IMG/VR virus record: IMGVR_UViG_3300045921_000220
Span: 1 to 46,467 of that record
DNA from: a virus
DNA: 46,467 nucleotides
Reading direction: 5' to 3' (one strand)
Positions within the stretch are counted from its first letter, which is position 1; every line of letters starts with the position of its first letter. This document shows, piece by piece, positions 4,831 through 13,102 of this stretch. A program made the translations under genes and the position numbers. The notes under the pieces are model-generated. The model had not been told where the DNA came from and did no database searches. It was given only the letters and a program-made list of their open reading frames with translations.

Positions 4831-5349
4831 TCACGCATTAGCATAATCGGGAATGGCGTCGGTTTGGGCACGCATATGCTGAATGCCCTTTTCGGTTAGA
4901 CGGTACCCCCAACGCTGTTCTGTCGGGATACCTTCAGCGTCTTCCAGATACTCAATAGCCCGGCGGATCGTATCGACATGGAGCGCCGCCATAGCTTCAA
5001 ACTTCAAAGCATCGACGGCATCTTGATTCGCTTTCAGTTGGGCTTCGGAAAATTCCGGCACACGTTCGACCATCCCTTTTTCAATCAGGGTGTCGTAGTT
5101 GATCGTGAAGATGCCGTTTTGTCGTGCAAGGAAATTCTTCCCTTGTGACAGGTGGCCCATCCAAAGGTCAGTCAGGATTCCGATTTCTCTGTAGGTGTGA
5201 TCGGCCATGTTGAACGTCCATGCTATTGTGACATTGTACCCTGCGTTCGATTGCAGAGCGGTCGTCAATTCATCTTCGACGACCCGGAGGGATTCAACGT
5301 CGCGGACTTCCCGGCGGTCGTTGCCTTCTTGGGTGATTTCAATTCGCAT
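4831..5349 (-). CDS. hypothetical protein (172 aa)
   Basis: Starts MRIEITQEGNDRREV. The C-terminal half (LKFEAMAALHVDTIRRAIEYLED... WGYRLTEKGIQ) resembles a winged-helix arrangement in which a helix precedes a wing-like YRLTEKG. This would suit a small regulator, but no family is recognised. It lies 18 nt downstream of the next gene in the same direction. Confidence 0.8.
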   Translation of the reverse strand: MRIEITQEGNDRREVRDVESLRVVEDELTTALQSNAGYNVTIAWTFNMADHTYREIGILTDLWMGHLSQGKNFLARQNGIFTINYDTLIEKGMVERVPEFSEAQLKANQDAVDALKFEAMAALHVDTIRRAIEYLEDAEGIPTEQRWGYRLTEKGIQHMRAQTDAIPDYANA

Positions 5350-5367
5350 CTTTTCAGAATGACCTCA

Positions 5368-5658
5368 TCACTGAATTTTATACGCAAGGACGGCAAGCTG
5401 ATGGTAATAACGCATCGTGTACTCCACGATCTGTTCCATCTGGTCGCGGGTCGCCAGTATACGCACCGGGATCATCCGTTCCGCATACACCTTGTCGCCG
5501 TCAAGCCACTGACCTTTGGCGACCGGCAAGATGGTCATCCCGCCGCTGATCTTGCGAACATGGGCATCCCATACCCGGTGGTACCGCAAACGAAAGGGCT
5601 TCCCTTCGTTGCTCACGGTGGGTACAAGGATTTCCCACAACTTCCTGTCGTCATTCAC
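5368..5658 (-). CDS. conserved phage hypothetical protein (96 aa)
   Basis: Starts MNDDRKLWEILVPTVSNEGK and contains RYHRVWDAHVRKISGG and RMIPVRILATRDQ, a pattern I associate with small proteins of unknown role in large myophages. A sigma70-like promoter (5665-5693) lies directly upstream with only a few nucleotides of leader. Confidence 0.8.
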   Translation of the reverse strand: MNDDRKLWEILVPTVSNEGKPFRLRYHRVWDAHVRKISGGMTILPVAKGQWLDGDKVYAERMIPVRILATRDQMEQIVEYTMRYYHQLAVLAYKIQ

Positions 5659-5664
5659 TCTACC

Positions 5665-5693
5665 ATTATGACATATGATTCAATAAACGTCAA
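5665..5693 (-). promoter_or_regulatory. sigma70-like early promoter
   Basis: TTGACG, 17-nt spacer, CATAAT. The transcript would begin about at the start codon of the 96-aa gene (5658). Confidence 0.6.
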
Positions 5694-5887
5694 TTTGGAA
5701 GACGTGAACGAATCTCTTCCAGCAACGCTTTGCGCTTTGGGAAATCCATCGCCCGGACGAACTGTTCCATGATGTTTTCCGTACACATAAAGCAAAGATC
5801 AATCGAGTCCGTGATTTCGACTGTGCGGCCCCGGCCTTCACGGAACTCTTTCCCGCACCGGTCACATTTCCAGATCGTGATCTTCAT
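5690..5887 (-). CDS. zinc-finger protein (65 aa)
   Basis: Starts MKITIWKCDRCGKEF; the CDRC and CFMC pairs about 25 residues apart form a probable treble-clef or ribbon-type zinc site, followed by a helical tail. It overlaps the 3' end of the RNase H gene by 4 nt (coupled translation). It is typical of small phage nucleic-acid or transcription modulators; the specific role is unknown. Confidence 0.75.
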   Translation of the reverse strand: MKITIWKCDRCGKEFREGRGRTVEITDSIDLCFMCTENIMEQFVRAMDFPKRKALLEEIRSRLPN

Positions 5888-6801
5888 TCGAATACCAACC
5901 TTGCGGTGGATTTGGTCGGCTGTTCCGGCGGCGGTGGTGGTGCCTGAACGTTGCCCGGCATGAAATCAGCCAAGTGTTCAACGAGATTGGACAGACGATT
6001 CGTCGCCAGATAACTGTAGATTTTGTTCGCGGCACCAATCGGCGGTTTCACGAACTCTTCGAGAATGGTTTGCTGGATGTGATCCGGGGTCCGCGTCAAA
6101 TCAACCAACTGTTCATTGCGCCGGTAGTTGCGGAGCATGCGCGAATCACAGAACGTTTCCGGCTCCTGTTCGAGCCACACCGCCAGCTTCTTTTCCGTGA
6201 CTGGCGACTGACGGCCTTCCGTCATGAAGATATCGTCCGGCGAAAGAAAATTCGGAACACCATCCGACCGGTCCCCACGCATGATGTGTTCTTTGAGGAA
6301 CAGTTGCGGGTTCGGGCACACCACGAACTCTTTGGTGTAAGGACTGAACTGCTGAACGTTCGGCCAACGCTGAAGCTGTTGGAAGTCCTTGTCGCTCGAA
6401 ATGATGACAACGTTCTCTAGCGGACTGAACCGGCGCGCCAGCGTCGAAATGATGTCGTCGGCTTCGGCACCGTCTACTTCCATCACCTTGTAAGGGAACA
6501 CTTCCGTGATTTCCCGGCGGACCATGCGGAGCACTTCAAACAGGTGTTGCCAATCGATGTTCGAGTCTTCACGATCCCGGCGGCGACCGGCTTTGTAGAA
6601 GGGGAAGACATCCCGCCGCCATGAGTTATGCGAATCCGTGCAAATGACCATGCGTCCGTGTGACTCACGGAATTGCGCATTGTACATGCGAATCGAATTC
6701 AGAGTGACGTGACGGAACAAGCCTTCGTCCAGCTTCGGCTGGCTCTTGACTTGCATCATGTAGTTGCTGATGACGACTTGGCTAAAGTCGAGTAGGATCA
6801 T
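5884..6801 (-). CDS. rnh: RNase H / 5'-3' flap exonuclease, T4 Rnh family
   Basis: Removes RNA primers and flaps from lagging-strand fragments. It is 305 residues, the same length as T4 RNase H. FEN/PIN-type acidic motifs occur in order: LLDFSQ near residue 5, CTDSHNSWRRD near 55, EVDGAEADDI near 115, SSDKDF near 140 and GDRSDGVPNFL near 175. The start at 6801 is preferred over the upstream frame (6891) because of GGAG nine bases before it. The proline-rich C-terminal tail (QAPPPPPEQP) is an added feature. It is translationally coupled to the zinc-finger gene. Confidence 0.92.
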   Translation of the reverse strand: MILLDFSQVVISNYMMQVKSQPKLDEGLFRHVTLNSIRMYNAQFRESHGRMVICTDSHNSWRRDVFPFYKAGRRRDREDSNIDWQHLFEVLRMVRREITEVFPYKVMEVDGAEADDIISTLARRFSPLENVVIISSDKDFQQLQRWPNVQQFSPYTKEFVVCPNPQLFLKEHIMRGDRSDGVPNFLSPDDIFMTEGRQSPVTEKKLAVWLEQEPETFCDSRMLRNYRRNEQLVDLTRTPDHIQQTILEEFVKPPIGAANKIYSYLATNRLSNLVEHLADFMPGNVQAPPPPPEQPTKSTARLVFE

Positions 6802-6949
6802 TTCGATTCTCCGAAAATGCCCACGGCACCCGATACCGGCGAAGGCACACGCGGCACTCATATTCCGGCCCGCCGCCCCACAATATGCCATCGTGGAAAT
6901 TCCGGCACCACCAGCGCTTGAGATTGCTAATCCATTCGCTCAATTGCAT
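6782..6949 (-). CDS. small Cys-containing protein (55 aa)
   Basis: ATG at 6949 opens MQLSEWISNLKRWWC, with HDGILWGGG and then YECRVCLRRYRVPW, a CxxC knuckle. Stop at 6782-6784, overlapping the RNase H start by 20 nt in another frame. It is short but compositionally protein-like (Trp, Cys and Arg rich). It fits the pattern of small zinc-knuckle phage proteins; function unknown. Confidence 0.6.
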   Translation of the reverse strand: MQLSEWISNLKRWWCRNFHDGILWGGGPEYECRVCLRRYRVPWAFSENRNDPTRL

Positions 6950-6980
6950 TTAGTGCCAGTTTATCAGTCGGTTTGGAGAA

Positions 6981-7289
6981 TCAAATTTGGGAAGATTTGG
7001 AAGAGCGACCAACGGGAATATGCATCACCGGAGTCGCTTCTTTGGATTTGGGGTCCAGCTTGATGACAATAATTTCCGGCGGGACATACCGAAAAGGACG
7101 ACCAAGACCAGACCAGACTTTGCCGGACGGGATACGGATCGCGATCATGCTCTCTTTCAGGCTTCGACTTTCAATCGACCAGATGTGTCCTGTCGTTTCA
7201 TTCCGCATCTGAACACCTTGAAACACGACACCAGTGGCCGTATCAATCGTGTCGCCGCCCACCAGCGTATAGATGTATCCCATTCCCAT
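6981..7289 (-). CDS. hypothetical protein (102 aa)
   Basis: Starts MGMGYIYTLVGGDTIDTATG; predicted mostly beta-strand (VVFQGVQMRNETT, IIVIKLDP). It is nine bases downstream of the RyR-domain gene in the same direction. Family not recognised. Confidence 0.75.
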   Translation of the reverse strand: MGMGYIYTLVGGDTIDTATGVVFQGVQMRNETTGHIWSIESRSLKESMIAIRIPSGKVWSGLGRPFRYVPPEIIVIKLDPKSKEATPVMHIPVGRSSKSSQI

Positions 7290-7298
7290 GTTCTTATC

Positions 7299-7643
7299 TT
7301 AGATCAAAGGATGCAGGACACGACAGAGTTCAATGAACACGACATCTTTTCCGCGTTCGAGTTCCGACAGTTCTTCATAAGGAACCATGCTTGGGTGTTG
7401 TTTGGCCGCTTCGTTCTTGACCGGCCCATACGTCCAACCCTTCGCGGCCTTGTCTTGCATCCACCAGTCGTGAGTTTCTTTCGGCGTCAACTCCGGGTTC
7501 TCCAGATGAAACCGCACACCGTCAATGAAGGTAGTCTGTTGGTCATCCGTCGCCAAATCCCACTCCGGGTACTCTTTCCCGAACTCCAAATTCAATGCGC
7601 GGATCACCGTGTAGATGTTCCGCGCGATCTGTTCAACCGTCAT
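7299..7643 (-). CDS. RyR-domain protein (114 aa)
   Basis: The C-terminal half has the ryanodine-receptor repeat signature: WWMQDKAAKGWTYG, then KNEAAKQHPSMVPYEEL, then ERGKDVVFIELCRVL. RyR domains occur in eukaryotic calcium channels and in many bacterial and phage proteins, where they are thought to bind small ligands. The N-terminal 40 residues (MTVEQIARNIYTVIRAL) are helical. It overlaps the next upstream gene by 4 nt. The ligand is unknown. Confidence 0.8.
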   Translation of the reverse strand: MTVEQIARNIYTVIRALNLEFGKEYPEWDLATDDQQTTFIDGVRFHLENPELTPKETHDWWMQDKAAKGWTYGPVKNEAAKQHPSMVPYEELSELERGKDVVFIELCRVLHPLI

Positions 7644-8299
7644 TTTCCAACCTTCGCTTTCTTGTACACAACGATGCTCTGCAAATAGTTGACCAGTGCG
7701 TCCATCTGAAACACGGTCATATTGCTGTAGGCTTCGACCAATTCTTCGTCTTCTTCAGACGCCGCCGCGTATATCTCTTCGTAAGTCTTCTGATAAGCGC
7801 GCGACAATATCGCCCGCTGTTCCAGCGTCAAAGACTCCCGCCACTTCTCCCGGCTTGGTGCTGGCAACTTCGGTTTGCGATGCAAACAGATGTCGTCAAT
7901 CACACCATCGATATGGTACCGAATCTTGGTCAATTCAGAGTCTTCGACGGGCCGGACAACACGGGGCGGTTTTGTCTTCAGGGATCGGATGTGATCGTAT
8001 AGTCGAGTGATTGTTTTCTTGTCCAATTGCACCCCTTTGGTCAAAAGCCGGGCGACAGAGCCAACACCGATACACCCTTGTTCATCGCACACACGGGCGC
8101 GATCCACAACATCCGCCGGGAACGGCTTTTCATCGGTGAACGGTAACCGAGTAATCCGGTTGTGATGGATGAGGAAGTCGATCACCCATTGCTTCTGTTG
8201 GGTGGCAGTGCTGTGTTTGCGGTACCACGACAGCGCTTCAGAGACAGTGCCGGTGAATGTGTCGCCGCGAAAGAATGGTTCGTCGCGAACCTTTTTCAT
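7640..8299 (-). CDS. hypothetical protein (219 aa)
   Basis: The start at 8299 (MKKVRDEPFFRG) is chosen over 8353 because the longer form runs into the upstream gene. The protein is helical and basic. It contains a helix-turn-helix-like region (VGSVARLLTKGVQLDKKTITRL) and repeated helical segments towards the C-terminus. A DNA-binding role is possible but no family is recognised. Confidence 0.75.
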   Translation of the reverse strand: MKKVRDEPFFRGDTFTGTVSEALSWYRKHSTATQQKQWVIDFLIHHNRITRLPFTDEKPFPADVVDRARVCDEQGCIGVGSVARLLTKGVQLDKKTITRLYDHIRSLKTKPPRVVRPVEDSELTKIRYHIDGVIDDICLHRKPKLPAPSREKWRESLTLEQRAILSRAYQKTYEEIYAAASEEDEELVEAYSNMTVFQMDALVNYLQSIVVYKKAKVGK

Positions 8300-8303
8300 G
8301 ACA

Positions 8304-8699
8304 TCACTTCGCTTTCGTGGGTGTGCCAAAATTCCGTGTGATTTCAACGTCACGGAAGAACGTTTGCGCTTCGCCCGATTCCGTAGCGGCTTGCCGCTGG
8401 ACGGTTCCGGTCATGATGAAGCAATCATTCACTTCGACGATTTCTACCATTGCGGCATAGGATACCGCAGTTTCCGGGATGATGCCAATCTTGTGATCGC
8501 GGGTTTCCACTTTCCAGTACCGCGTCGCGTTCGCTTCGATCACTTTCAACAGCTTGACATGGAATTCTGCCCGTGCGTTCAATGATCCAAGGAAATTGGC
8601 CGGATCAACGACGGGCGGAACCAGACGAAAATTTTTCACAACATGGCGCGGCGGGCGACTCCCGCGTGGTTTCGGCATGACTAGTTCCTGATCTGGCAT
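8304..8699 (-). CDS. hypothetical protein (131 aa)
   Basis: The start at 8699 (MPDQELVMPKPRG) has GGAGAG seven bases upstream and a strong sigma70-like promoter just before it (8716-8744). The body is beta-rich (EFHVKLLKVIEANATRYWKV) and could be a small OB-like fold. It is the first gene of an early minus-strand group. Function unknown. Confidence 0.75.
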   Translation of the reverse strand: MPDQELVMPKPRGSRPPRHVVKNFRLVPPVVDPANFLGSLNARAEFHVKLLKVIEANATRYWKVETRDHKIGIIPETAVSYAAMVEIVEVNDCFIMTGTVQRQAATESGEAQTFFRDVEITRNFGTPTKAK

Positions 8700-8715
8700 C
8701 GTTCTCTCCAAAGTC

Positions 8716-8744
8716 AGTATACACCATACCGACCTATATGTCAA
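8716..8744 (-). promoter_or_regulatory. sigma70-like early promoter (TTGACA-17-TATACT)
   Basis: Perfect -35 (8739-8744), 17-nt spacer beginning TATAGGTC, -10 TATACT (8716-8721). The TTGACATATAGGT string recurs at other early genes of this window. Confidence 0.75.
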
Positions 8745-9454
8745 TTCTTCACTTGCTCGAATTTCAAAATACCATCTTCGATCCAAGCAAAATGCCGCCG
8801 TTGTGTGTCCATACAAACGGACTGGTTTCCGTCCTTCTCAACCCGGCGGATCTGTCGCGCTTCCGTGTGACCGACCAATTGATCGACGCCGGGGATTACT
8901 CCCATTTCCGACCAGTCTGCCCACACAAGCCCGCCATAGGGGTTATGGAAGCTCCCACCCCGCGACCGGCCCGGCACAAGCCAAGGATGCGGCACAGCCT
9001 GACCAAGAGCATAGCGGATGTCCGCTTCTTGCTGATGCATCCAATCAACGATGTGAGTCCCTTCCGGGATTGTAGCAAGCTGAGGAACCACACCAGCATG
9101 AGTCAATAACCATGAGTCCACGAAAGTGTGGAAACGCAACCGCGCCCAATCCTTCATTGTGAACTTCGGACGAATGATGCTCTTGCGCAAATCCGAATAC
9201 CCGGAGCACCGGAAAGCCCGAATGTCGAACGCATAGTGCAGATCATGGTTGCCCCACAACAACGTCCACTTCGGGTCGTACAACTTCTTTTTGACCCATT
9301 CGGTGATCGTATGAGTGACTTCGGTCACTCCATTCCAAGAATCCCAATAGTCACCAAGGCACACAACCGCATCCGCTTGCGCGGCGCGCTCTTCGGCTTG
9401 TTGAAGATAGATGGCGTCTTCGTGAATGTCGGCAACGATTAAGGTTTTGGGCAT
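8741..9454 (-). CDS. calcineurin-like metallophosphoesterase
   Basis: Two-metal phosphoesterase of the protein-phosphatase/ApaH type. Metal-ligand motifs in order: VADIHED (residues 7-13), CLGDYWDS (near 32), WGNHDLHY (near 67), LTHAGV (near 118) and VGHTEAR (near 193). Length (237 aa) fits a lambda-phosphatase-like enzyme. The substrate is not visible; candidates are phosphoproteins, cyclic nucleotides or ApnN. It overlaps the RuvC-like gene start region by 16 nt. Confidence 0.88.
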   Translation of the reverse strand: MPKTLIVADIHEDAIYLQQAEERAAQADAVVCLGDYWDSWNGVTEVTHTITEWVKKKLYDPKWTLLWGNHDLHYAFDIRAFRCSGYSDLRKSIIRPKFTMKDWARLRFHTFVDSWLLTHAGVVPQLATIPEGTHIVDWMHQQEADIRYALGQAVPHPWLVPGRSRGGSFHNPYGGLVWADWSEMGVIPGVDQLVGHTEARQIRRVEKDGNQSVCMDTQRRHFAWIEDGILKFEQVKN

Positions 9455-10020
9455 AAAACTTGGGTCGCACCATACTGTGCGATGAAGTAGGCGTCCGCAA
9501 GGTCAGCGAAAGGACTACCCGTACCTTTCATTTTCGACCCATACACGCTCTTCAAATCCATGTTTATGCTCTTGGAAAACGACTCATACATCGCGGGCTT
9601 GTCGGCTGTCCCTTTGCCGGTTCCGTGCTTCTTCGCAACCGTGGGCGCGATGACATGAAATTTCATGCCCTTCGTCCACAGATAGTGCTTCAACAGACCG
9701 GTATTCTCACCAATGTGGAACACCTTTCCGCGCGCATTGAAGGCGTAGTCTTCCAACCACACTTCAACATCGCCGCCGGTTTCCATGTCAATCCAACCAA
9801 CAAAAGTTTGTGCAAGGAAATCGAACCGGGCTTCCTGTGAATCCGTCTCCGGGTACGGAACCGCTTCGATATTTTTCAACGGGGACTTTTTCTTCGAGTC
9901 CATCACATAGATGAACTTCGTAGACGCGAAATCGGCTGGCGCGCTCATATCGATGCAAACACCCGCCGGACAAGTCATCGAATAGTCGATGCCGACCACG
10001 TAACGCGGTTTAGTCGTCAT
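9439..10020 (-). CDS. RuvC-like Holliday-junction resolvase
   Basis: RNase H-fold nuclease. First strand with acidic residue: VVGIDYSMT (near residue 10). Second: VWLEDYAF (near 90), then helical basic region FHVIAPTVAKKHGTGKG, and final acidic DLADAYFIA. Such phage enzymes resolve or debranch recombination intermediates before packaging, the task T4 gives to gp49. The start at 10020 has GAGG upstream; an alternative ATG lies at 10029. The gene overlaps the zinc-ribbon gene. Confidence 0.8.
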   Translation of the reverse strand: MTTKPRYVVGIDYSMTCPAGVCIDMSAPADFASTKFIYVMDSKKKSPLKNIEAVPYPETDSQEARFDFLAQTFVGWIDMETGGDVEVWLEDYAFNARGKVFHIGENTGLLKHYLWTKGMKFHVIAPTVAKKHGTGKGTADKPAMYESFSKSINMDLKSVYGSKMKGTGSPFADLADAYFIAQYGATQVLCPKP

Positions 10021-10186
10021 CGTCCTCATCCGCTGGTTCTAGGTCTTCATCGTCATCATCTTCTAGGTCCAATGGCTCTCCGCAAAAAGGGCAAAATTGC
10101 GGCCCGTCAAAGGCTTCATCAAATCGAAGAACAAACGTCGATTCGCAGTATTGGCAAATGATGCTAAGTTTCCGAAAGTCACTCAT
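10010..10186 (-). CDS. zinc-ribbon protein with acidic tail (58 aa)
   Basis: Starts MSDFRKLSIICQYC; CQYC and CPFC pairs about 24 residues apart form a zinc ribbon. The last 18 residues are nearly all Asp/Glu. Acidic tails of this kind often mimic nucleic acid or contact polymerase. The longer frame starting at 10225 is rejected because the ATG at 10186 fits better. Confidence 0.7.
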   Translation of the reverse strand: MSDFRKLSIICQYCESTFVLRFDEAFDGPQFCPFCGEPLDLEDDDDEDLEPADEDDDD

Positions 10187-10231
10187 GCTGACACTGTTTA
10201 GGCGTCCGCATTTTTTGACATACAAGTGCTG

Positions 10232-10513
10232 TTATCGCTTAAGTACTTGATCTACAAGGACCCGGAAAATTTCAGTCATGCCTTCCAATTGCCGCTTGCA
10301 CCGGGAGTCAAAAGACACGTCTTGCCGATGGTAGGACACGATCTCAAATTCGACCCCGGAATGAAATCGTTCGAGGGGGAGCATGTGCGCCGCGATGCTG
10401 TGTGCCAGTTGGGTCAAACGAGTACCCGTGAACTTTTCTTCGCCAAGATATTCGTTGTCCTTGGTGCGGCTGTACGAAGCAAACTCCACGGAAATGCTGA
10501 TCGATTCTGCCAT
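10232..10513 (-). CDS. hypothetical protein (93 aa)
   Basis: Starts MAESISISVEFASYS; a beta-strand then helix pattern with no recognised family. A TAAATA box lies only 7 nt before the start codon (10521-10526), suggesting a very short leader. Confidence 0.7.
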   Translation of the reverse strand: MAESISISVEFASYSRTKDNEYLGEEKFTGTRLTQLAHSIAAHMLPLERFHSGVEFEIVSYHRQDVSFDSRCKRQLEGMTEIFRVLVDQVLKR

Positions 10514-10545
10514 CGGTTGATATTTACAGGAACCCCGTTGTTCAA

Positions 10546-10573
10546 GAAAAAGGCCGGACCCGAAGGCCCGGCC
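10546..10573 (-). terminator. Rho-independent terminator (copy 2 of 3)
   Basis: Minus-strand GGCCGGGCC-TTCG-GGTCCGGCC plus U-tract, 23 nt after the ribonucleotide reductase stop. Confidence 0.9.
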
Positions 10574-10596
10574 ACATTGACGAATTGCTCTTCAGT

Positions 10597-12462
10597 TTAG
10601 CGAATCGGGCAAGCACCCGACACACATTCTTGTGACTCCAGATCACCTTCGGCGATCTGATCGAAATCGATAGGTTTGACCCGCGAAGACAAGCGCTGGA
10701 ACTGTTCCTTGCTGATCTTCTCTTTCGGGGCTTGCTTGAAACCATGATCCGAATGACACAAGAAGCTGATGGTCTTGATGTACTGAAGATTCTCAGCCAA
10801 CCACGCCTTCAGTTCGGGAATCTCTTCCTTCTTGTAGTAGACCGTTACGGACACCGACTGATCCGCCCAATGCTGTTGGGCCATCTTGACGACATCCAAT
10901 TGCTTCCACGTGTCCCAATCTTCGTCCGCGACCGGCATGCCTTCCGGTGCTTCCACGTAGAAATCCACCACCGTTGTGTTGTTGTCGTAGGTGCCGTCAA
11001 ACCGGATCACCGGTTCCATCTGGTGCTTGGCAGCACGGAGGATCGGGATCAACGGATCGTCAGTCGCGAAACGAACACGCTGAATGATGTACCGGGAGAA
11101 CGCCGGGTGAATGCCTTCGTAACCGTGCTGGTCAAGCAACTTGCTAACCGTACCGGAAGGCTTCACCACGGTGGTGCGGATGGATTCCGGCACCTTGAGT
11201 TCCTTCGAATACCGCATGTTCTCTTCTTGGATCGCGGCATACACCTTATCCAAGGTCTTCGGATTGAACAGCGGGCTTGCCAAGCATCCAGTGATGCCCG
11301 TGCCGATGCGCATGTTCCGATGAACAACGGATTGAATCGTCGGCTGGTGGTACGTTTCCATCGCAACACGCTTGCCGTAGCGATGCATGAGCCGGGCCGC
11401 TTCGATGAATTCTCCTTCGTCTTCCAGATTCATCAACGGAATTTCCTGAAGGTTGCAGTTCTCACCAGATTCCAGCGTCGCTTCCGCACAAGGATTCACA
11501 CCTTCAGCGGTGTCGGGCTTCAATTCACCCATGCGGCCATACTTCTGGATGTTGCTGCGATTGACGATGCCGAACGGCTCTCCGTCTTCATAGGTCTTCC
11601 AGAAGGCCGGGTGAAGGTCTTCCACGTCGTCTACAACGACGCTGAAATTGGCGAATGCCCGGTACGTCGGGATGTTGCCAAGGGACCACCGCTTCGCGGC
11701 CAGATACACCTTGTCATAGGGATCGCCAAGGACGATGATCGCGGAGCGCCGGACGTTGCCAGCCACGACCATTTCGCCGGTGACACAGATGATGTCCGCC
11801 GCGTCCAAAGGACGGATGTGCTTGCCTTCACGTTCCTGAAGGATCTTGCACAGCTTTTCCACAAAGGCAATCAACGGAATCGGGCCAGACGCCACACCAC
11901 CAAAACCTTTGATCTGCTGACCGTAGCCACGAATGCAGACCGTGGAATACGAAAAGGATCTTCCAGTCACGAAAAACGATTCGAGCACACGACGGGTGAG
12001 TTCACACCAACCTTCACGGGAGTCCGGCACGATGAAGTCCGCGTCGTTCGATCCCTTGTGGACGATGGTCACATCGCGCTTCACCTTGGGCAACTTCGAA
12101 ACGAATCGATTCTCCACACTCATCCCAACACCGCCGCCAAGCATCAACATGTCTTGGGCAATGACGAAATTGTTCCAATCGGCTGTGTTGAAGTAGTAGC
12201 AGTTGTTCAGAGCACAACCACCAATTCGTTCATGCGACGGTGCGCCGGAAAACCATAGGCCACGTCCCGCCGGAATCGCTTTGCGGTTCATCATGAAATA
12301 CCGCAAACGTTCCTTCTCTTGCTCTGTCACCGGGACATGTCGGGTGTTCCCGGCAATCACACGATCAACCGTATCCTTCCATCCCTCTAAAACGCCGTTA
12401 TCACGCCGGGCATACGTTCTGCGATAAACAATTTTCGCAAGATTAGACCAGTCTTTGTTCAT
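10597..12462 (-). CDS. class II (B12-dependent) ribonucleoside-triphosphate reductase
   Basis: Reduces ribonucleotides to deoxyribonucleotides using adenosylcobalamin. The 621-residue protein matches the monomeric Lactobacillus-type NrdJ/RTPR layout: GCALNNC near residue 82 (first redox Cys), NPCAEATLESGENCNLQ near 325 (radical-site Cys and second redox Cys), VKPSGTVSKLL near 430, and a C-terminal shuttle pair ECVSGAC. The start at 12462 follows AAGGAAGGAG; the frame from 12480 is less likely. It uses host or imported B12. It stands alone between two terminators, without thioredoxin next to it. Confidence 0.93.
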   Translation of the reverse strand: MNKDWSNLAKIVYRRTYARRDNGVLEGWKDTVDRVIAGNTRHVPVTEQEKERLRYFMMNRKAIPAGRGLWFSGAPSHERIGGCALNNCYYFNTADWNNFVIAQDMLMLGGGVGMSVENRFVSKLPKVKRDVTIVHKGSNDADFIVPDSREGWCELTRRVLESFFVTGRSFSYSTVCIRGYGQQIKGFGGVASGPIPLIAFVEKLCKILQEREGKHIRPLDAADIICVTGEMVVAGNVRRSAIIVLGDPYDKVYLAAKRWSLGNIPTYRAFANFSVVVDDVEDLHPAFWKTYEDGEPFGIVNRSNIQKYGRMGELKPDTAEGVNPCAEATLESGENCNLQEIPLMNLEDEGEFIEAARLMHRYGKRVAMETYHQPTIQSVVHRNMRIGTGITGCLASPLFNPKTLDKVYAAIQEENMRYSKELKVPESIRTTVVKPSGTVSKLLDQHGYEGIHPAFSRYIIQRVRFATDDPLIPILRAAKHQMEPVIRFDGTYDNNTTVVDFYVEAPEGMPVADEDWDTWKQLDVVKMAQQHWADQSVSVTVYYKKEEIPELKAWLAENLQYIKTISFLCHSDHGFKQAPKEKISKEQFQRLSSRVKPIDFDQIAEGDLESQECVSGACPIR

Positions 12463-12494
12463 TACTCCTTCCTTCGCCACGTATTTTTGGCGAC

Positions 12495-12529
12495 AAAAAT
12501 GGCGCGTCAGGCAGCGATGCTGACGCGCC
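12495..12529 (-). terminator. Rho-independent terminator
   Basis: Perfect 10-bp hairpin GGCGCGTCAG/CTGACGCGCC followed by ATTTTTG on the minus strand, after the outer-membrane-like gene. Confidence 0.85.
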
Positions 12530-12603
12530 CGCCAATGAGATTCTGTCGGTTTGGAACAGCTAGTGAATCTTAAAAGCTGTCGGGTATTTAGAAGATCAGA
12601 CCA

Positions 12604-13100
12604 CTACCAACTCTTCGTCAATCCCGTCATTACGTTCGGATACACCGGGGCCGTAACTACTTTGTTTAGAGTCACTTGCGTCCAGATGGAATAGTTGTGT
12701 GGTAGCTTATATATCGTTCCGGCGCTGTAGCCAGAATAGAATCGCCACGCCACATCTTTTCCGCCTGTGATGCCCGTCGTACCGGCTTGCACCCATAGAT
12801 GGTGAGTTTCGGATGCACGTCGAAGTTCCGCATGACGCCCACCGCCGGGGTGTGACATCCACCGTTACCCGTGGGCCAGAAACCGGAACCACAGTTCTCA
12901 TAGGTGTAGCCGACCGTGAGTTCGTTGATGAATTTGTTGCCCTTCAACTTGTCCGGCAAGTAGCCGTATCCGATGTTGAAAGAGGATTTCGCCGCAAGGC
13001 CGGGTCTGAAGAAGCTGGACCCGGCCATGACGAACAAATCGTTTTTCGTCTGGCCGAACATCGACGCGACGAAAAGTAGTGATGTGATGAGTAAACGCAT
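12604..13100 (-). pseudogene. outer-membrane beta-barrel-like protein, frameshifted
   Basis: The N-terminal frame (from 13100, MRLLITSLLFVASMFGQ signal peptide) encodes amphipathic strands such as FINELTVGYTYENCG up to DVHPKLTIYG near 12790. The -1 frame then continues the barrel (VQAGTTGITGGKDVAW ... YSIWTQVTL) and ends in W at 12604, like an outer-membrane protein C-terminus. The shift falls at a GGG run. In the single frame the product would end with a basic non-barrel tail at 12672. It could be a sequencing indel, a decayed gene or programmed slippage. Confidence 0.65.
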
Positions 13101-13102
13101 AG

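Noticed and set aside
10732-12258. 508-aa plus-strand frame opposite the ribonucleotide reductase
   Set aside because: Antisense shadow of a strongly supported gene; His/Arg/Val-rich with no domain.
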